In this document: positions 35,436-43,229 of the stretch, piece by piece | How positions within the stretch are numbered: the first letter of the stretch is position 1 | Layout of the letters: each line of letters starts with the position of its first letter | Assembly: GCA_964606885.1 (NCBI GenBank) | Contig: CAZSHB010000007.1 | Coordinates: forward strand, 1 to 50,629 | DNA length: 50,629 nucleotides | Source of the DNA: CAZSHB01 sp964606885 | Lineage (GTDB): Bacteria; Babelota; Babeliae; Babelales; CAIQNR01 | Direction of reading: 5' to 3' | Notes under the pieces: model-generated | The model's input: the letters and a program-made list of their open reading frames with translations, nothing else | Databases searched by the model: none | Told to the model about the DNA's origin: nothing | Made by a program: the position numbers and the translations under genes

Positions 35436-35476
35436 NNNNNNNNNNNNNNNNNNNNNNNNNNNNNNNNNNNNNNNNN
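35436..35476. other. Assembly gap (41 N) between the two rhodanese genes
   Basis: Longest N run of the window, in the intergenic space between two paralogous genes. Paralogous flanks or a hairpin may have hindered assembly. Confidence 0.99.
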
Positions 35477-35526
35477 GCCTCTTTTGTGCTACATTTTAAA
35501 CCGGTTTTAAGCATGTATTGGAAGCT

Positions 35527-36006
35527 ATGAAAAAAAATATTGTTTCAGTTATAAGTATCGTTAGCATGTTGGCGTTGCTGCCAGGATGCACATGGTTTGG
35601 CGGAACAAAAACCCCATCATTGTTGGTGGTTAATGTTTTGGATAAAGAAATATATAATGACTGTCATATTGCTGGCTCTATACAAGTACCTTTTGCTGAT
35701 TTTGAAAAAGAAGCAAAAACATGGAATCCTGCTACCAAAGTGGTGATTTATTGTTCAGGGTATATGTGTACAGCAAGCGGTCATGCTGCCCGTATGCTGA
35801 AAAAGTTGGGTTTTGAAAAGGTGTGGGCTTATGAAGAAGGTATGGCTGGCTGGAAACAGGCAGGTTTACCAACTGAAGGGCCATGTGTTTCACCGTACCT
35901 TGATCTTCCTAACGAAAAATTGAGTGACACTGTGCATGAAGATGTTACAGTTATTAGCACGCAAGAACTTTCTGACTTGATGAAATCAGAAGGGCTGTTA
36001 CAGTAA
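35527..36006 (+). CDS. Rhodanese-domain lipoprotein (envelope copy)
   Basis: 159 residues from ATG 35527 (a TTG three codons earlier is less likely). A lipoprotein signal with lipobox LLPGC (Cys21) places the rhodanese domain on the membrane in the periplasm. The domain matches the upstream paralogue closely: DCHIAGSIQVPFADFE, active loop VIYCSGYMC (Cys76, then Cys81), EEGMAGWKQAGLPTEGP and the same C-terminal VHEDVTVISTQEL. Periplasmic rhodaneses may take part in thiol or sulfide chemistry. The duplicated pair, one soluble and one lipidated, suggests division of labour between compartments. Confidence 0.86.
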   Translation: MKKNIVSVISIVSMLALLPGCTWFGGTKTPSLLVVNVLDKEIYNDCHIAGSIQVPFADFEKEAKTWNPATKVVIYCSGYMCTASGHAARMLKKLGFEKVWAYEEGMAGWKQAGLPTEGPCVSPYLDLPNEKLSDTVHEDVTVISTQELSDLMKSEGLLQ

Positions 36007-36014
36007 TGGTATGT

Positions 36015-36088
36015 GGCGGCATAGCCAAGCGGTAAGGCATGGGACTGCAAATCCTTGACCCCCGGTTCGATTCCGGGTGCCGCCTCCA
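36015..36088 (+). tRNA. tRNA-Cys (GCA)
   Basis: Perfect seven-base acceptor stem GGCGGCA/TGCCGCC, D arm AGCCAAGCGGTAAGGC, anticodon loop CTGCAAA with GCA, T arm CCCGGTTCGATTCCGGG, discriminator T and encoded CCA (36086-36088). Confidence 0.95.
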
Positions 36089-36112
36089 AAAAGATTTTTG
36101 ACAATAATATAC

Positions 36113-36199
36113 GCCGTGGTGGCGGAATAGGTAGACGCAAAGGACTTAAAATCCTTCGGGCTTTTGCTCGTGCCGGTTCGAGTCCGGCCCTCGGCACCA
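36113..36199 (+). tRNA. tRNA-Leu (TAA)
   Basis: Acceptor GCCGTGG/CCTCGGC with one T-T mismatch, D arm GGCGGAATAGGTAGACGC, anticodon loop with TAA (ACTTAAAATC), a long class II variable arm (CGGGCTTTTGCTCG), T arm GCCGGTTCGAGTCCGGC, discriminator A and encoded CCA. It lies 24 bases after tRNA-Cys, probably on one transcript. Confidence 0.95.
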
Positions 36200-36236
36200 A
36201 ATAAAAGTTGTGCTTAAATTTGTCTTGAGAATTATG

Positions 36237-36264
36237 TTGACAAAAGAATTTTAATAACTAGGTT
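36237..36264 (+). promoter_or_regulatory. Candidate promoter for the HU gene
   Basis: TTGACA (36237-36242), 16-base spacer, TAGGTT (36259-36264). Strong -35, weak -10; 70 bases ahead of the HU start. Confidence 0.35.
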
Positions 36265-36333
36265 ACCACTTAGTGTTAGTTTTTTTGCCAAGGGGCAAGT
36301 TTTTGTACATACGAAAATAGTAAGGATGCTTGT

Positions 36334-36606
36334 ATGAATAAAGCGATGTTAGTTGAAAGCATGGCTAAGATCACAAAACTCCCTAAGGCGACTTGTAAAG
36401 AGTGCTTGGAAGCTTTTGTGTCAAGTGTAAGTAATGCTCTCAAACACAATAAAGCAGTTGTTTTAACTGGTTTTGGAACATTCCAAGTGTTTAAGCGTAA
36501 GAAAAGAATGGGTATCAATCCAGCTACTCACAAGAGAATGGAAATACCTAGCAAAAAGGTTCCTAAATTCCGCGCTGGTAAAGCTCTCAGAAGCTTAGTT
36601 AGCTAA
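36334..36606 (+). CDS. HU/IHF-family DNA-binding protein
   Basis: 90 residues, the standard length for HU. The N-terminal helices (MNKAMLVESMAKITKLPKATCKECLEAFVSSV) form the dimer body and the beta-arm region carries GFGTFQVFKRKKRMGINPAT, the family signature, followed by VPKFRAGKALR. Bends and compacts DNA. AAGGA ribosome site, own promoter candidate and terminator, so a single-gene unit. An unusual feature is two Cys-Lys-rich residues in the second helix (ATCKECLEAF). Confidence 0.93.
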   Translation: MNKAMLVESMAKITKLPKATCKECLEAFVSSVSNALKHNKAVVLTGFGTFQVFKRKKRMGINPATHKRMEIPSKKVPKFRAGKALRSLVS

Positions 36607-36630
36607 CGGTTTTTTAGCCTAAAAAGCTTA

Positions 36631-36661
36631 AAAGAGGGGTCGAAAGACTCCTCTTTTTTTC
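36631..36661 (+). terminator. Rho-independent terminator of the HU gene
   Basis: Nine-base stem AGAGGGGTC/GACTCCTCT (36633-36641 with 36646-36654, one G-T pair) closed by a GAAA tetraloop and followed by a T tract. Confidence 0.92.
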
Positions 36662-36735
36662 GTCCTTTTTTTATTGGTATCTAGTAATCAGTAATAATCA
36701 GTACGCTTTTGTTTCTCGTATATATGAGTGGTTGC

Positions 36736-36765
36736 TTGCCCTGCGTAAGACTATTTAGCTACAAT
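36736..36765 (+). promoter_or_regulatory. Candidate promoter for the FUN14-family gene
   Basis: TTGCCC (36736-36741), 18-base spacer, TACAAT (36760-36765), 53 bases upstream of the ATG. Good -10, fair -35. Confidence 0.4.
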
Positions 36766-36818
36766 CAAGAGCAGTTTATTGGTATGTTAATGCACTCTGT
36801 GCAAAAAAGGAGAACGGT

Positions 36819-37214
36819 ATGTTGCAAGCAGAATCATCAGTAGAACAAACAACGTTGGTACAGAATATTAAAAATTTTGATATCAACGGCGTGTGGAGAT
36901 CGATCAGTCAGATGAATTTAAACTGGATGCAGATGGGCATCTTTTTTATCATCGGCGCGCTAAGCGGTTTTTTATTTAAGAAATATTTCAAGACACTTTT
37001 CTTGTGGACTATTTGTGGTGTTGGTTTAGTAGCAGCACTTGAATACGGCGGTTTTATTGCTATCGATTGGCATGCAGTACAAAGTGTTGTTGGTGTTGCG
37101 CCAAGTCAAAGTTTTGACAGTGTGTTCCATTCGTGGCTTGCATGGGCACAGGTTAATATGTCGTTGCTTGCATGCGCAGTGCTTGGATTCATGCTTGGAC
37201 ACAAGCTTGCATAA
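36819..37214 (+). CDS. FUN14-family membrane protein
   Basis: 131 residues with AAGGAGA upstream. Three hydrophobic segments. The middle matches the FUN14 pattern: IIGALSGFLFKKYFK, a helix, then GLVAALEYGGFIAIDWHAV, and a closing Gly-containing helix (LLACAVLGFMLGHKL). Human FUNDC1 has the same spacing GFLFQKVGK...GYVQIDWKRV. FUN14 proteins occur in many bacteria and archaea with no known role; in mitochondria FUNDC1 is a mitophagy receptor. The N-terminal 35 residues are polar and unique. Confidence 0.72.
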   Translation: MLQAESSVEQTTLVQNIKNFDINGVWRSISQMNLNWMQMGIFFIIGALSGFLFKKYFKTLFLWTICGVGLVAALEYGGFIAIDWHAVQSVVGVAPSQSFDSVFHSWLAWAQVNMSLLACAVLGFMLGHKLA

Positions 37215-37244
37215 GTAACCATTTTTTTTACTTTGATTGACAAA

Positions 37245-37305
37245 AAACGGGCTTTTATCAAACTGTACGCGAAATACTTTATATACCTCAAAAAAAGGCC
37301 CGTTT
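37245..37305 (+). repeat. Inverted repeat abutting the start codon of the next gene
   Basis: AAACGGGC (37245-37252) is perfectly complementary to GCCCGTTT (37298-37305), which ends immediately before the ATG at 37306 and adjoins the AAAAAAGG ribosome site. TTGACA at 37237-37242 lies just before the left arm. If both arms are transcribed, the hairpin would mask the translation start; if the promoter is TTGACA here, the left arm would not be in the RNA and the repeat could only act as a protein-binding site. Confidence 0.5.
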
Positions 37306-38184
37306 ATGAAAAAAACATTGTCCCTTTTACTTCTTCTTTCGGTAGCTCTTCCTGCATCTGCAGAAGATGTAAAAGCTGATATGCTCAATGAATTATCTGG
37401 TGCATCTAAGCCAGAATCTAAGCCAACAGATAAACCTGAAGATAACCAAGACTCTTCAAATACAGAATCTGATGCATCAAAACCACAAGAACCTGTAGTA
37501 TCAAGAATAGCATCTGCTCGTGCATGGATTGCACGTTATATGCCTGTAACAAAAGAAGAAAAGTCTGAAGTTGTAGACGATTCTGTTGTGCAGAGAAAGC
37601 TTGCTCTCGATACATTTTTTGCAAATTCTGATGTGGCATCTACACAAGAATCATCAGTTAAAGATATGGCATATCGTGTTTTAAAGACTGTTTGTTTATC
37701 GACTCCAAAATCAGAGCTCGATGTTTTGAATGCATTAAAACAAGCAACATCTGAAAATAGAGATCTCATTGCTAAAGTAGATCATGAAAATTATATAACT
37801 GCGCTTAAAAATCTTGCGGACAGTGCTTCAGGAGTACCATCTGAATGGCAAACAACATTATCACGTGTGCGTAATGTTCTGAGTGATAATGGCAATGCTA
37901 TAATTACACCAGAGGGTAATGTTGCATCACGCTTTGTTGCGGATCGACCTGGTACTAGCGCAGCAGTAGTGGCAGTTGCAGGAACAGCTGCGTGGTTGGT
38001 TGTTCGTTCTGCAAAAAATGCAGCTACAGCAACTGCAGAAGCAACAGCTATTGCAGCAGTAAACAGTGCAAAAGATGCAGCGCTTGCAGCAGCGGGAAAT
38101 GGTTTGCAGAACGAAGCATTAGTAGCAGCGCAAAAAGCGGCTACAACAGCTTTTGATGTTCTTTTGGTAGCAATAACTAAGTAA
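37306..38184 (+). CDS. Exported protein with acidic N-terminus and Ala-rich C-terminal helix
   Basis: 292 residues, unrecognised. The chosen ATG follows AAAAAAGG and opens a signal peptide (MKKTLSLLLLLSVALPASA). Then a disordered acidic/Ser/Lys segment (about 20-65), a helical middle domain (KLALDTFFANSD; AYRVLKTVCLSTPKSELDVLNALKQA), a hydrophobic stretch near 245-265 (SAAVVAVAGTAAWLVV) and a tail of Ala-rich helix (AATATAEATAIAAVNSAKDAALAAAGNG). The Ala-rich helix resembles membrane-associated or coiled segments. First of three consecutive orphan exported proteins on this strand. Confidence 0.72.
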   Translation: MKKTLSLLLLLSVALPASAEDVKADMLNELSGASKPESKPTDKPEDNQDSSNTESDASKPQEPVVSRIASARAWIARYMPVTKEEKSEVVDDSVVQRKLALDTFFANSDVASTQESSVKDMAYRVLKTVCLSTPKSELDVLNALKQATSENRDLIAKVDHENYITALKNLADSASGVPSEWQTTLSRVRNVLSDNGNAIITPEGNVASRFVADRPGTSAAVVAVAGTAAWLVVRSAKNAATATAEATAIAAVNSAKDAALAAAGNGLQNEALVAAQKAATTAFDVLLVAITK

Positions 38185-38215
38185 AAATAGAGCATATGAG
38201 GTTGATAAAATAGCT

Positions 38216-38560
38216 ATGAAAACAACACTATTTTTAACATTGGTATTAACAACAGCATTAGTGTTTGCTGATGAGCAAACGTCTGTTGAAGTTCTTCTAG
38301 CTGCGCAACAGTGTGCTGCTGAAAAAGCAGTTGTTGTTCAAGCAGCTGAAGTTCAACAACCTGAAGATGTAAACCCTGGTAAGCAAGTAGCATGGTTAGA
38401 GGCATTAGTAAAAGCATGCGGCAAAACAGGTTCTTTGGATGTCTATGCTGTGCCAGCAGAAGTAACTGCTACAGTTATGCAAGCATTAGCAGATGTATTA
38501 GCAGCACATGACAAACGTATGCAACAAGATCCTGCGTATGCGCATGATTGTTGGAGCTAA
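38216..38560 (+). CDS. Small exported helical protein
   Basis: 114 residues. Signal peptide (MKTTLFLTLVLTTALVFA), then mostly Ala/Val/Gln helix with three Cys (QQCAAEKAVV; VKACGKTG; HDCWS at the end). Weak ribosome site (AGGTTG). No family recognised. It lies 31 bases after the preceding exported protein and is closed by the hairpin at 38584. Confidence 0.65.
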   Translation: MKTTLFLTLVLTTALVFADEQTSVEVLLAAQQCAAEKAVVVQAAEVQQPEDVNPGKQVAWLEALVKACGKTGSLDVYAVPAEVTATVMQALADVLAAHDKRMQQDPAYAHDCWS

Positions 38561-38583
38561 ATTCGTATAAAAAAGCAATTTTT

Positions 38584-38618
38584 AAAAGGCAAGTCTATGA
38601 TGGCTTGCCTTTTTTTTT
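38584..38618 (+). terminator. Rho-independent terminator
   Basis: AAAAGGCAAG (38584-38593) pairs with CTTGCCTTTT (38604-38613), ten-base loop, long T tract. Ends the transcript of the two exported-protein genes at 37306 and 38216. Confidence 0.9.
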
Positions 38619-38673
38619 GTACCCTCAGCCACGGTTAGGAGCAAAGGATAAGTGCAAAAAAAGGAGTGAGGGT

Positions 38674-39045
38674 ATGAAGTATCTCTTGGTGGTCAGTAGT
38701 ATAGTAATGGCATACGGTTCTTATGTAGTTGCAGCGGATGATCACACAGAAGATCAGACGCCAAAGAGCGCAGAGATGACGGTTGATTCTGAAGTTCCTG
38801 TTGAGCCAACTCAGGAACAGCGGTTGCAAGTACTTGTTGATCAAGCAAAGCGTGTGTCACAGGTGGTTGATGCCTACAAAAAAGATGCAGCTTCTATGGA
38901 TGAGATTAGACGGTTGTTACAAGATATGTCATCTGAGGCTAACAAGATAGATCCAGCGCCTATTACTTTTATAGATGTAGTTACTTCGGCCATGCTCCCC
39001 TGGTTTATTATTGCCTGCTATGCGGTGCATCAGGTAACTTCTTGA
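38674..39045 (+). CDS. Small exported protein with C-terminal membrane helix
   Basis: 123 residues from ATG 38674, placed after AAGGAG; the open frame extends 42 codons upstream, across the terminator, and is not used. Signal peptide (MKYLLVVSSIVMAYGSYVVAA), an acidic Thr/Pro/Glu linker, a helical segment (EQRLQVLVDQAKRVSQVVDAY) and a last hydrophobic stretch (FIDVVTSAMLPWFIIACYAVHQV). Architecture shared with the right-end exported proteins: signal, polar helix, tail anchor. Function unknown. Confidence 0.7.
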   Translation: MKYLLVVSSIVMAYGSYVVAADDHTEDQTPKSAEMTVDSEVPVEPTQEQRLQVLVDQAKRVSQVVDAYKKDAASMDEIRRLLQDMSSEANKIDPAPITFIDVVTSAMLPWFIIACYAVHQVTS

Positions 39046-39089
39046 GCCTAAACTGCTATCTGGAGCTTCTTTTATATCCTGTTGGTGTG

Positions 39090-39095
39090 TATACT
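39090..39095 (+). promoter_or_regulatory. Possible -10 box giving a leaderless sufC mRNA
   Basis: TATACT at 39090-39095 is followed by seven bases and then ATG at 39103. Transcription starting at the usual distance would begin at or one base before the start codon. No ribosome site is visible ahead of the ATG. The -35 region (TTCTTT, 39067-39072) is poor. Confidence 0.35.
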
Positions 39096-39102
39096 GTTAC
39101 GC

Positions 39103-39855
39103 ATGCTTATAATAAAAAATCTCTCTGTTGCGGTGGATACTAAGCCACTGCTTACCAATCTTTCTGTAACCTTATCAGCAGGAACCGTAACGGCCTGTTT
39201 GGGGCCTAATGGCTCGGGTAAAAGTTCTTTGTTGGCAACCATTATGGGCCATCCAAAGTACACCGTTACGGCCGGTGATATTCTGCTTGATGGTCAATCT
39301 ATTATTGATTGGTCTGTTACACAGCGAGCAAAAGCTGGTCTTTTTCTATCATTACAACAGCCGTTTGAAATTCCGGGCGTGACCCTTAGAACATTACTTA
39401 AAGAAGCATTTTGTGCGGTACATGGTCCCGATGCGCTTGATCTGTATGTTGATAGGTTAACGCAAGCCATGTCTTTATTATCTCTGGATTACCAATTTTT
39501 AGACCGTGGGGTACATGCAGGATTATCAGGTGGGGAAAAAAAGATTACCGAAATGTTGCAGCTGCTCGTGTTACGTCCTCGTTATGTCTTGCTTGATGAG
39601 CTTGATTCTGGGTTAGACGTTGACGCGTTAAAACGTGTTACTAAAGCGTTACATGCGTTTAAAAAAGTATGTCCTAATAGTGTGCTTTTGATGGTGACCC
39701 ATTATACGCGTCTGTTTGATGAACTTGCTCCAGATCAAGTAGTTATTCTAGAAGCTGGCCGCATGACGCACATGGGTGGCACAGAATTAATTACTACGGT
39801 ACATGCGCAAGGATTTGCCGGTCTTATGCATCAGGGCGATACGCATGGAGTTTAA
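39103..39855 (+). CDS. sufC: Fe-S cluster assembly ATPase SufC
   Basis: 250 residues. Walker A GPNGSGKS (34-41), SufC signature LSGGEKKITEM (141-151), Walker B YVLLDE (161-166) and the SufC hallmark LDELDSGLD, switch His in VTHYTRL. Powers the SufBCD scaffold for iron-sulfur cluster assembly. Three in-frame starts exist (39082, 39103); MLIIKNLSVAV at 39103 is the natural beginning. The end overlaps sufB by 11 bases. Confidence 0.93.
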   Translation: MLIIKNLSVAVDTKPLLTNLSVTLSAGTVTACLGPNGSGKSSLLATIMGHPKYTVTAGDILLDGQSIIDWSVTQRAKAGLFLSLQQPFEIPGVTLRTLLKEAFCAVHGPDALDLYVDRLTQAMSLLSLDYQFLDRGVHAGLSGGEKKITEMLQLLVLRPRYVLLDELDSGLDVDALKRVTKALHAFKKVCPNSVLLMVTHYTRLFDELAPDQVVILEAGRMTHMGGTELITTVHAQGFAGLMHQGDTHGV

Positions 39856-41173
39856 TAAAGGCTTAAACCGCACGCTTGTTGAGCAGCTTTCTGCCACTAA
39901 ACAAGAACCTGCGTGGATGCTAGAAGCGCGTCTTAAAGCTTTGGAAATTTTTGAAAGTAAACCGATGCCCGCGTGGGGTGCTGATCTTTCTGAATTGGAT
40001 CAGGACAATATCTGTTACTATCTTAAAGCTGGTCAGCAACAAACATCGTGGGATAAAGTTCCTGATCATATTAAGCAAACATTTGAAGCTTTAGGCGTTC
40101 CACAAGCAGAGCGGAGTTTTTTAGCTGGTGTTGGTGCACAGTTTGAGTCTGAAGTTATTTACCAAAGTTTACAAAAAAAGTGGCAAGACAAAGGTGTCAT
40201 CTTTTGTGATACGGATACTGCCTTACAAAAGTATCCAGAACTATTTAAAAAGTATTTTGCTACCGTTATTCCTGCAGCTGATAATAAGTTTTCTGCATTA
40301 AACACAGCTGTGTGGAGTGGGGGGAGTTTTGTCTATGTGCCAGCTGGTGTACATATTGATGAACCGCTGCAAGCATATTTTAGAATTGATCAACAGCAGA
40401 TGGGCCAATTTGAACGGACTCTCATTATTGCTGAGCCAGGTAGCTCGGTCCATTATGTGGAAGGGTGCAGTGCGCCAGTTTACCGTTCAAGCTCTTTGCA
40501 TAGCGCAGTGGTGGAAGTGATTGCCTTGGAAGGCGCGCAGGTTCGGTACACCACTATCCAAAACTGGTCTAACAATGTGTACAACTTGGTTACCAAACGG
40601 GCACTTGCTTATAAAAATGCTCAGGTTGTGTGGGTTGATGGTAATTTTGGTAGCAAAGTTACCATGAAGTATCCGTGCATTGTGCTTAAAGAAGAAGGTG
40701 CACAAGGGCAAGTACTGTCTATTGCCGTTGCAGGTTTTGGTCAACAACAAGACGCGGGTGCTAAAATGATTCATTTAGCAAGTAATACTCGCTCTTCTAT
40801 TGTATCAAAATCGATCAGTAAAGAGGGTGGTCGCAGTAGTTATCGGGGGTTAGTAAAAGTTATACCTGGTCTTACGGGTGTGTATACGCGTGTGCAATGT
40901 GACGCTTTGCTCCTTGATAGTAAGTCCCGGAGTGATACGTATCCAACGCTCGATATTAGGTCTGAACGAGTTGATAGTGGGCACGAAGCGTCAGTCAGTT
41001 CTATTGATGCTGAACAACTTTTTTATTTGATGAGCCGAGGCTTAACAGAACAACAAGCACAAGCAATGATCGTTAATGGGTTTATCGATGTATTTGTTAA
41101 AGAACTTCCTATGGAATATGCGGTGGAGATTAATCGTCTTATTGCGCACGAAATGGAAGGTTCCATTGGATAA
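39845..41173 (+). CDS. sufB: Fe-S cluster scaffold SufB
   Basis: 442 residues, somewhat short for SufB (about 480). The right-handed beta-helix core is recognisable: SFVYVPAGVHIDEPLQAYFRI, IAEPGSSVHYVEGCSAP, TTIQNWSNNVYNL, NTRSSIVSKSISK, and the C-terminal HEASVSSIDAEQLFYLMSRG followed by MEYAVEINRLIAHEMEGS. The QCDALLLD segment with its Cys is kept, but the usual small-residue/Cys stretch after it reads SKSRSDTYPTLDI. Overlaps sufC and probably sufD. Confidence 0.93.
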   Translation: MEFNKGLNRTLVEQLSATKQEPAWMLEARLKALEIFESKPMPAWGADLSELDQDNICYYLKAGQQQTSWDKVPDHIKQTFEALGVPQAERSFLAGVGAQFESEVIYQSLQKKWQDKGVIFCDTDTALQKYPELFKKYFATVIPAADNKFSALNTAVWSGGSFVYVPAGVHIDEPLQAYFRIDQQQMGQFERTLIIAEPGSSVHYVEGCSAPVYRSSSLHSAVVEVIALEGAQVRYTTIQNWSNNVYNLVTKRALAYKNAQVVWVDGNFGSKVTMKYPCIVLKEEGAQGQVLSIAVAGFGQQQDAGAKMIHLASNTRSSIVSKSISKEGGRSSYRGLVKVIPGLTGVYTRVQCDALLLDSKSRSDTYPTLDIRSERVDSGHEASVSSIDAEQLFYLMSRGLTEQQAQAMIVNGFIDVFVKELPMEYAVEINRLIAHEMEGSIG

Positions 41174-41810
41174 CATTATACCCGCATCTCTAACAACAAT
41201 GCCTACTACTCTCGATTTTTCTCAAGAACCTCAGGTGGTACTTGAACTTTCTGCTGGTCAGCAACAGGAGTTCCAGATTATTTGTGTGCAAGAACAACAA
41301 AAACCGTGCTCATTAGTTATTACACTTCATGAACATGCGGTGTGTACGTTGGTGCTGCAACAAGCGGCGTATCTGCCTGGTCAGTTGGCAATTACGGTTA
41401 ATCTTATTGGGGAGCATGCTCGTGTTGCTTTTGTAGGACGTGTGGTTACTGCTCAAAAACAACAGGCCCTTTTGCATGTGACTCTAGTACATAGCGCACC
41501 GTACACGCATAGTGTCTTTGATCTTAAAGGTGTGGCGTACGATGCAAGTGTGTATATGTTTGAAGGTCGTGTACTGTTACAACAAACAGCGTACTATGCA
41601 CAAGCAACCATGCACCATAAACATTTGGTAGTTGGGGGTAAAAGCCGTGTGGTGTCTCAACCACAATTAGAAGCATTACATGATTCTGTGCAATGTACTC
41701 ATGGATCAGCAATATCTTATGTTGATCAGGAACAACTCTTTTACATTATGAGTAGGGGTATCAGCCCAGAACAAGCTCAAGCTTTGCTTATTGATTCTTT
41801 TTTATCGTAG
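41166..41810 (+). CDS. sufD: Fe-S cluster assembly protein SufD, short form
   Basis: About 214 residues, roughly half the length of usual SufD (around 400). The C-terminal core is clear: QPQLEALHDSVQCTHGSAI, then DQEQLFYIMSRGISPEQAQ and LLIDSF. Earlier beta-helix strands are short and the N-terminal helical domain is missing. Candidate starts are TTG 41166 (AAGG six bases upstream, overlapping the sufB stop) and ATG 41199 (no ribosome site); I favour the TTG. The open frame continues further into sufB but only as a shadow. No sufS, sufU or sufE follows in this window. Confidence 0.82.
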   Translation: MDNIIPASLTTMPTTLDFSQEPQVVLELSAGQQQEFQIICVQEQQKPCSLVITLHEHAVCTLVLQQAAYLPGQLAITVNLIGEHARVAFVGRVVTAQKQQALLHVTLVHSAPYTHSVFDLKGVAYDASVYMFEGRVLLQQTAYYAQATMHHKHLVVGGKSRVVSQPQLEALHDSVQCTHGSAISYVDQEQLFYIMSRGISPEQAQALLIDSFLS

Positions 41811-41873
41811 ACAAATACGCCTAATCTTCCTATAACTGTAGGGCCGTTTACTTCTTAAAAAAGGATACCTCAT

Positions 41874-43229
41874 ATGGCCAAAGTAGTATTGATAGGCGCA
41901 GGTCTTACGAATTTGTCGGTTGCGTACCATTTTGAGCAAGCTAAATTTACCGATTACACCATGTTTGAAAAAGACCCATCAGTGGGGGGGTTGTGTCGAT
42001 CATTACAACAAGATGGTTTTACGTTTGATTACACCGGCCATTTGCTCCATGTAAACGATGACTATTTTAAGCAATTTCTCCAAACCATTACGTCTTTAAG
42101 TGAGTTTGTTGCTGTTAACAGACGTTCTTATATTTATTCGCACAATGTCTATACGCATTATCCGTTCCAGGTAAATCTTTTTGGCTTACCACCAGCAGTT
42201 ATTGCCGAATGTATAGAAGGGTATGTACAACGGCCTACTTTTAAGCATAAACAGATCTCTTTTTATCAGTGGGCGTTACAACAGTTTGGAGCAGGGATTG
42301 TTAAGCATTTTTTTGCAGGATACCAAGAGAAAATTTTTGCGTACGATACAACTAAAATTGCATCTTCATGGACTGGCCGTTTTGTGCCACCAACATCTCT
42401 ACAAGCAATTATAGCTGGCGCGCTACAAGCACCCAAAGACCAACAGATTGGATATAACGCTTCTTTTTTGTATCCAAAAACGGGTGGCATTAATGCATGG
42501 GTTGCACAGTTAGCAGCAACTATTACACAACCGGTCAGCACCAATTACTGTGTAGAATCTATTGATGTTGCCAATAAGATTATTACCTTTACCAATGGCG
42601 ATTTTGAAAGATACGAAACACTTGTTTCTACCATGCCCTTACCGGTGTTATTGGGTTTGATAAAAGAGCCAGCATCATCATCACTTAAAAAAGCACAAAA
42701 AAAATTACAGTGCAGCTCAGTACTCAATATTAATCTGGGTATTAATAAACCGGATCTAACCGATAAACATTGGATTTATTTACCAGAAAAAACATTCTTG
42801 CCGTACCGTGTAGGTTTTTATCATAACTTTTCGGCAAGTATGGCTCCTGCTGGATGCAGTTCTTTATATGCAGAAGTGGCGTATCAACAGGCTGCAGGTA
42901 TTCATAAACAGACTGCCATTGCTACCACGGTAGTGCAGCTACAAAAGTTGCTTGGGTTTACTTCGTCTGAAATTGCTACACAAAAAGTGCTCGATATTCC
43001 GCATGCGTATGTGATTTACGATTTTTGGCGAGAACGGCATATAGAAAAAATTCACGAACGTTTGCGTTCGTACAACATTCATGCCATTGGCCGTTACGGT
43101 GCATGGAAATATTCAAGTATGCAAGAAGCAGTCTTAGAAGGACGTGATATGGCCAACTCTTTAATAAAAAGCTCAGGTGCCACTTTATCTTTTGTGCCGT
43201 CGCTTACTCCTGCACAGGTGACCGTATGA
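41874..43229 (+). CDS. FAD-dependent oxidoreductase, UGM/protoporphyrinogen-oxidase-like
   Basis: 451 residues. Rossmann start VVLIGAGLTNLSVAYHF (the third Gly of GxGxxG is Asn13), FAD-ribose region FEKDPSVGGLCRS, GFTFDYTGHLLH, and a C-terminal FAD-closing region around YGAWKYSSMQEAVLEGRDMA. This combination occurs in UDP-galactopyranose-mutase-like and protoporphyrinogen-oxidase-like flavoproteins found in polysaccharide clusters. The partner epimerase overlaps its stop (ATGA), which supports a role in sugar-nucleotide metabolism over heme synthesis. Strong AAAAAAGGATA ribosome site. Confidence 0.78.
   Translation: MAKVVLIGAGLTNLSVAYHFEQAKFTDYTMFEKDPSVGGLCRSLQQDGFTFDYTGHLLHVNDDYFKQFLQTITSLSEFVAVNRRSYIYSHNVYTHYPFQVNLFGLPPAVIAECIEGYVQRPTFKHKQISFYQWALQQFGAGIVKHFFAGYQEKIFAYDTTKIASSWTGRFVPPTSLQAIIAGALQAPKDQQIGYNASFLYPKTGGINAWVAQLAATITQPVSTNYCVESIDVANKIITFTNGDFERYETLVSTMPLPVLLGLIKEPASSSLKKAQKKLQCSSVLNINLGINKPDLTDKHWIYLPEKTFLPYRVGFYHNFSASMAPAGCSSLYAEVAYQQAAGIHKQTAIATTVVQLQKLLGFTSSEIATQKVLDIPHAYVIYDFWRERHIEKIHERLRSYNIHAIGRYGAWKYSSMQEAVLEGRDMANSLIKSSGATLSFVPSLTPAQVTV

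Noticed and set aside
35829..36200. Minus-strand ORF of 123 codons over the two tRNA genes
   Set aside because: It is the antisense of tRNA-Cys and tRNA-Leu and of the rhodanese lipoprotein; peptides such as RAGLEPARAK are the well-known false translations of tRNA genes.
36681..36705. AGTAATCAGTAATAATCAGTA as a repeat array or CRISPR
   Set aside because: Only two short imperfect copies in a noncoding leader; no regular spacing. No CRISPR array was seen anywhere in the window.
36884..36899. WRSI in the FUN14 protein as a possible LC3-interacting motif
   Set aside because: W-x-x-I is too short and common, and nothing shows that it faces a host.
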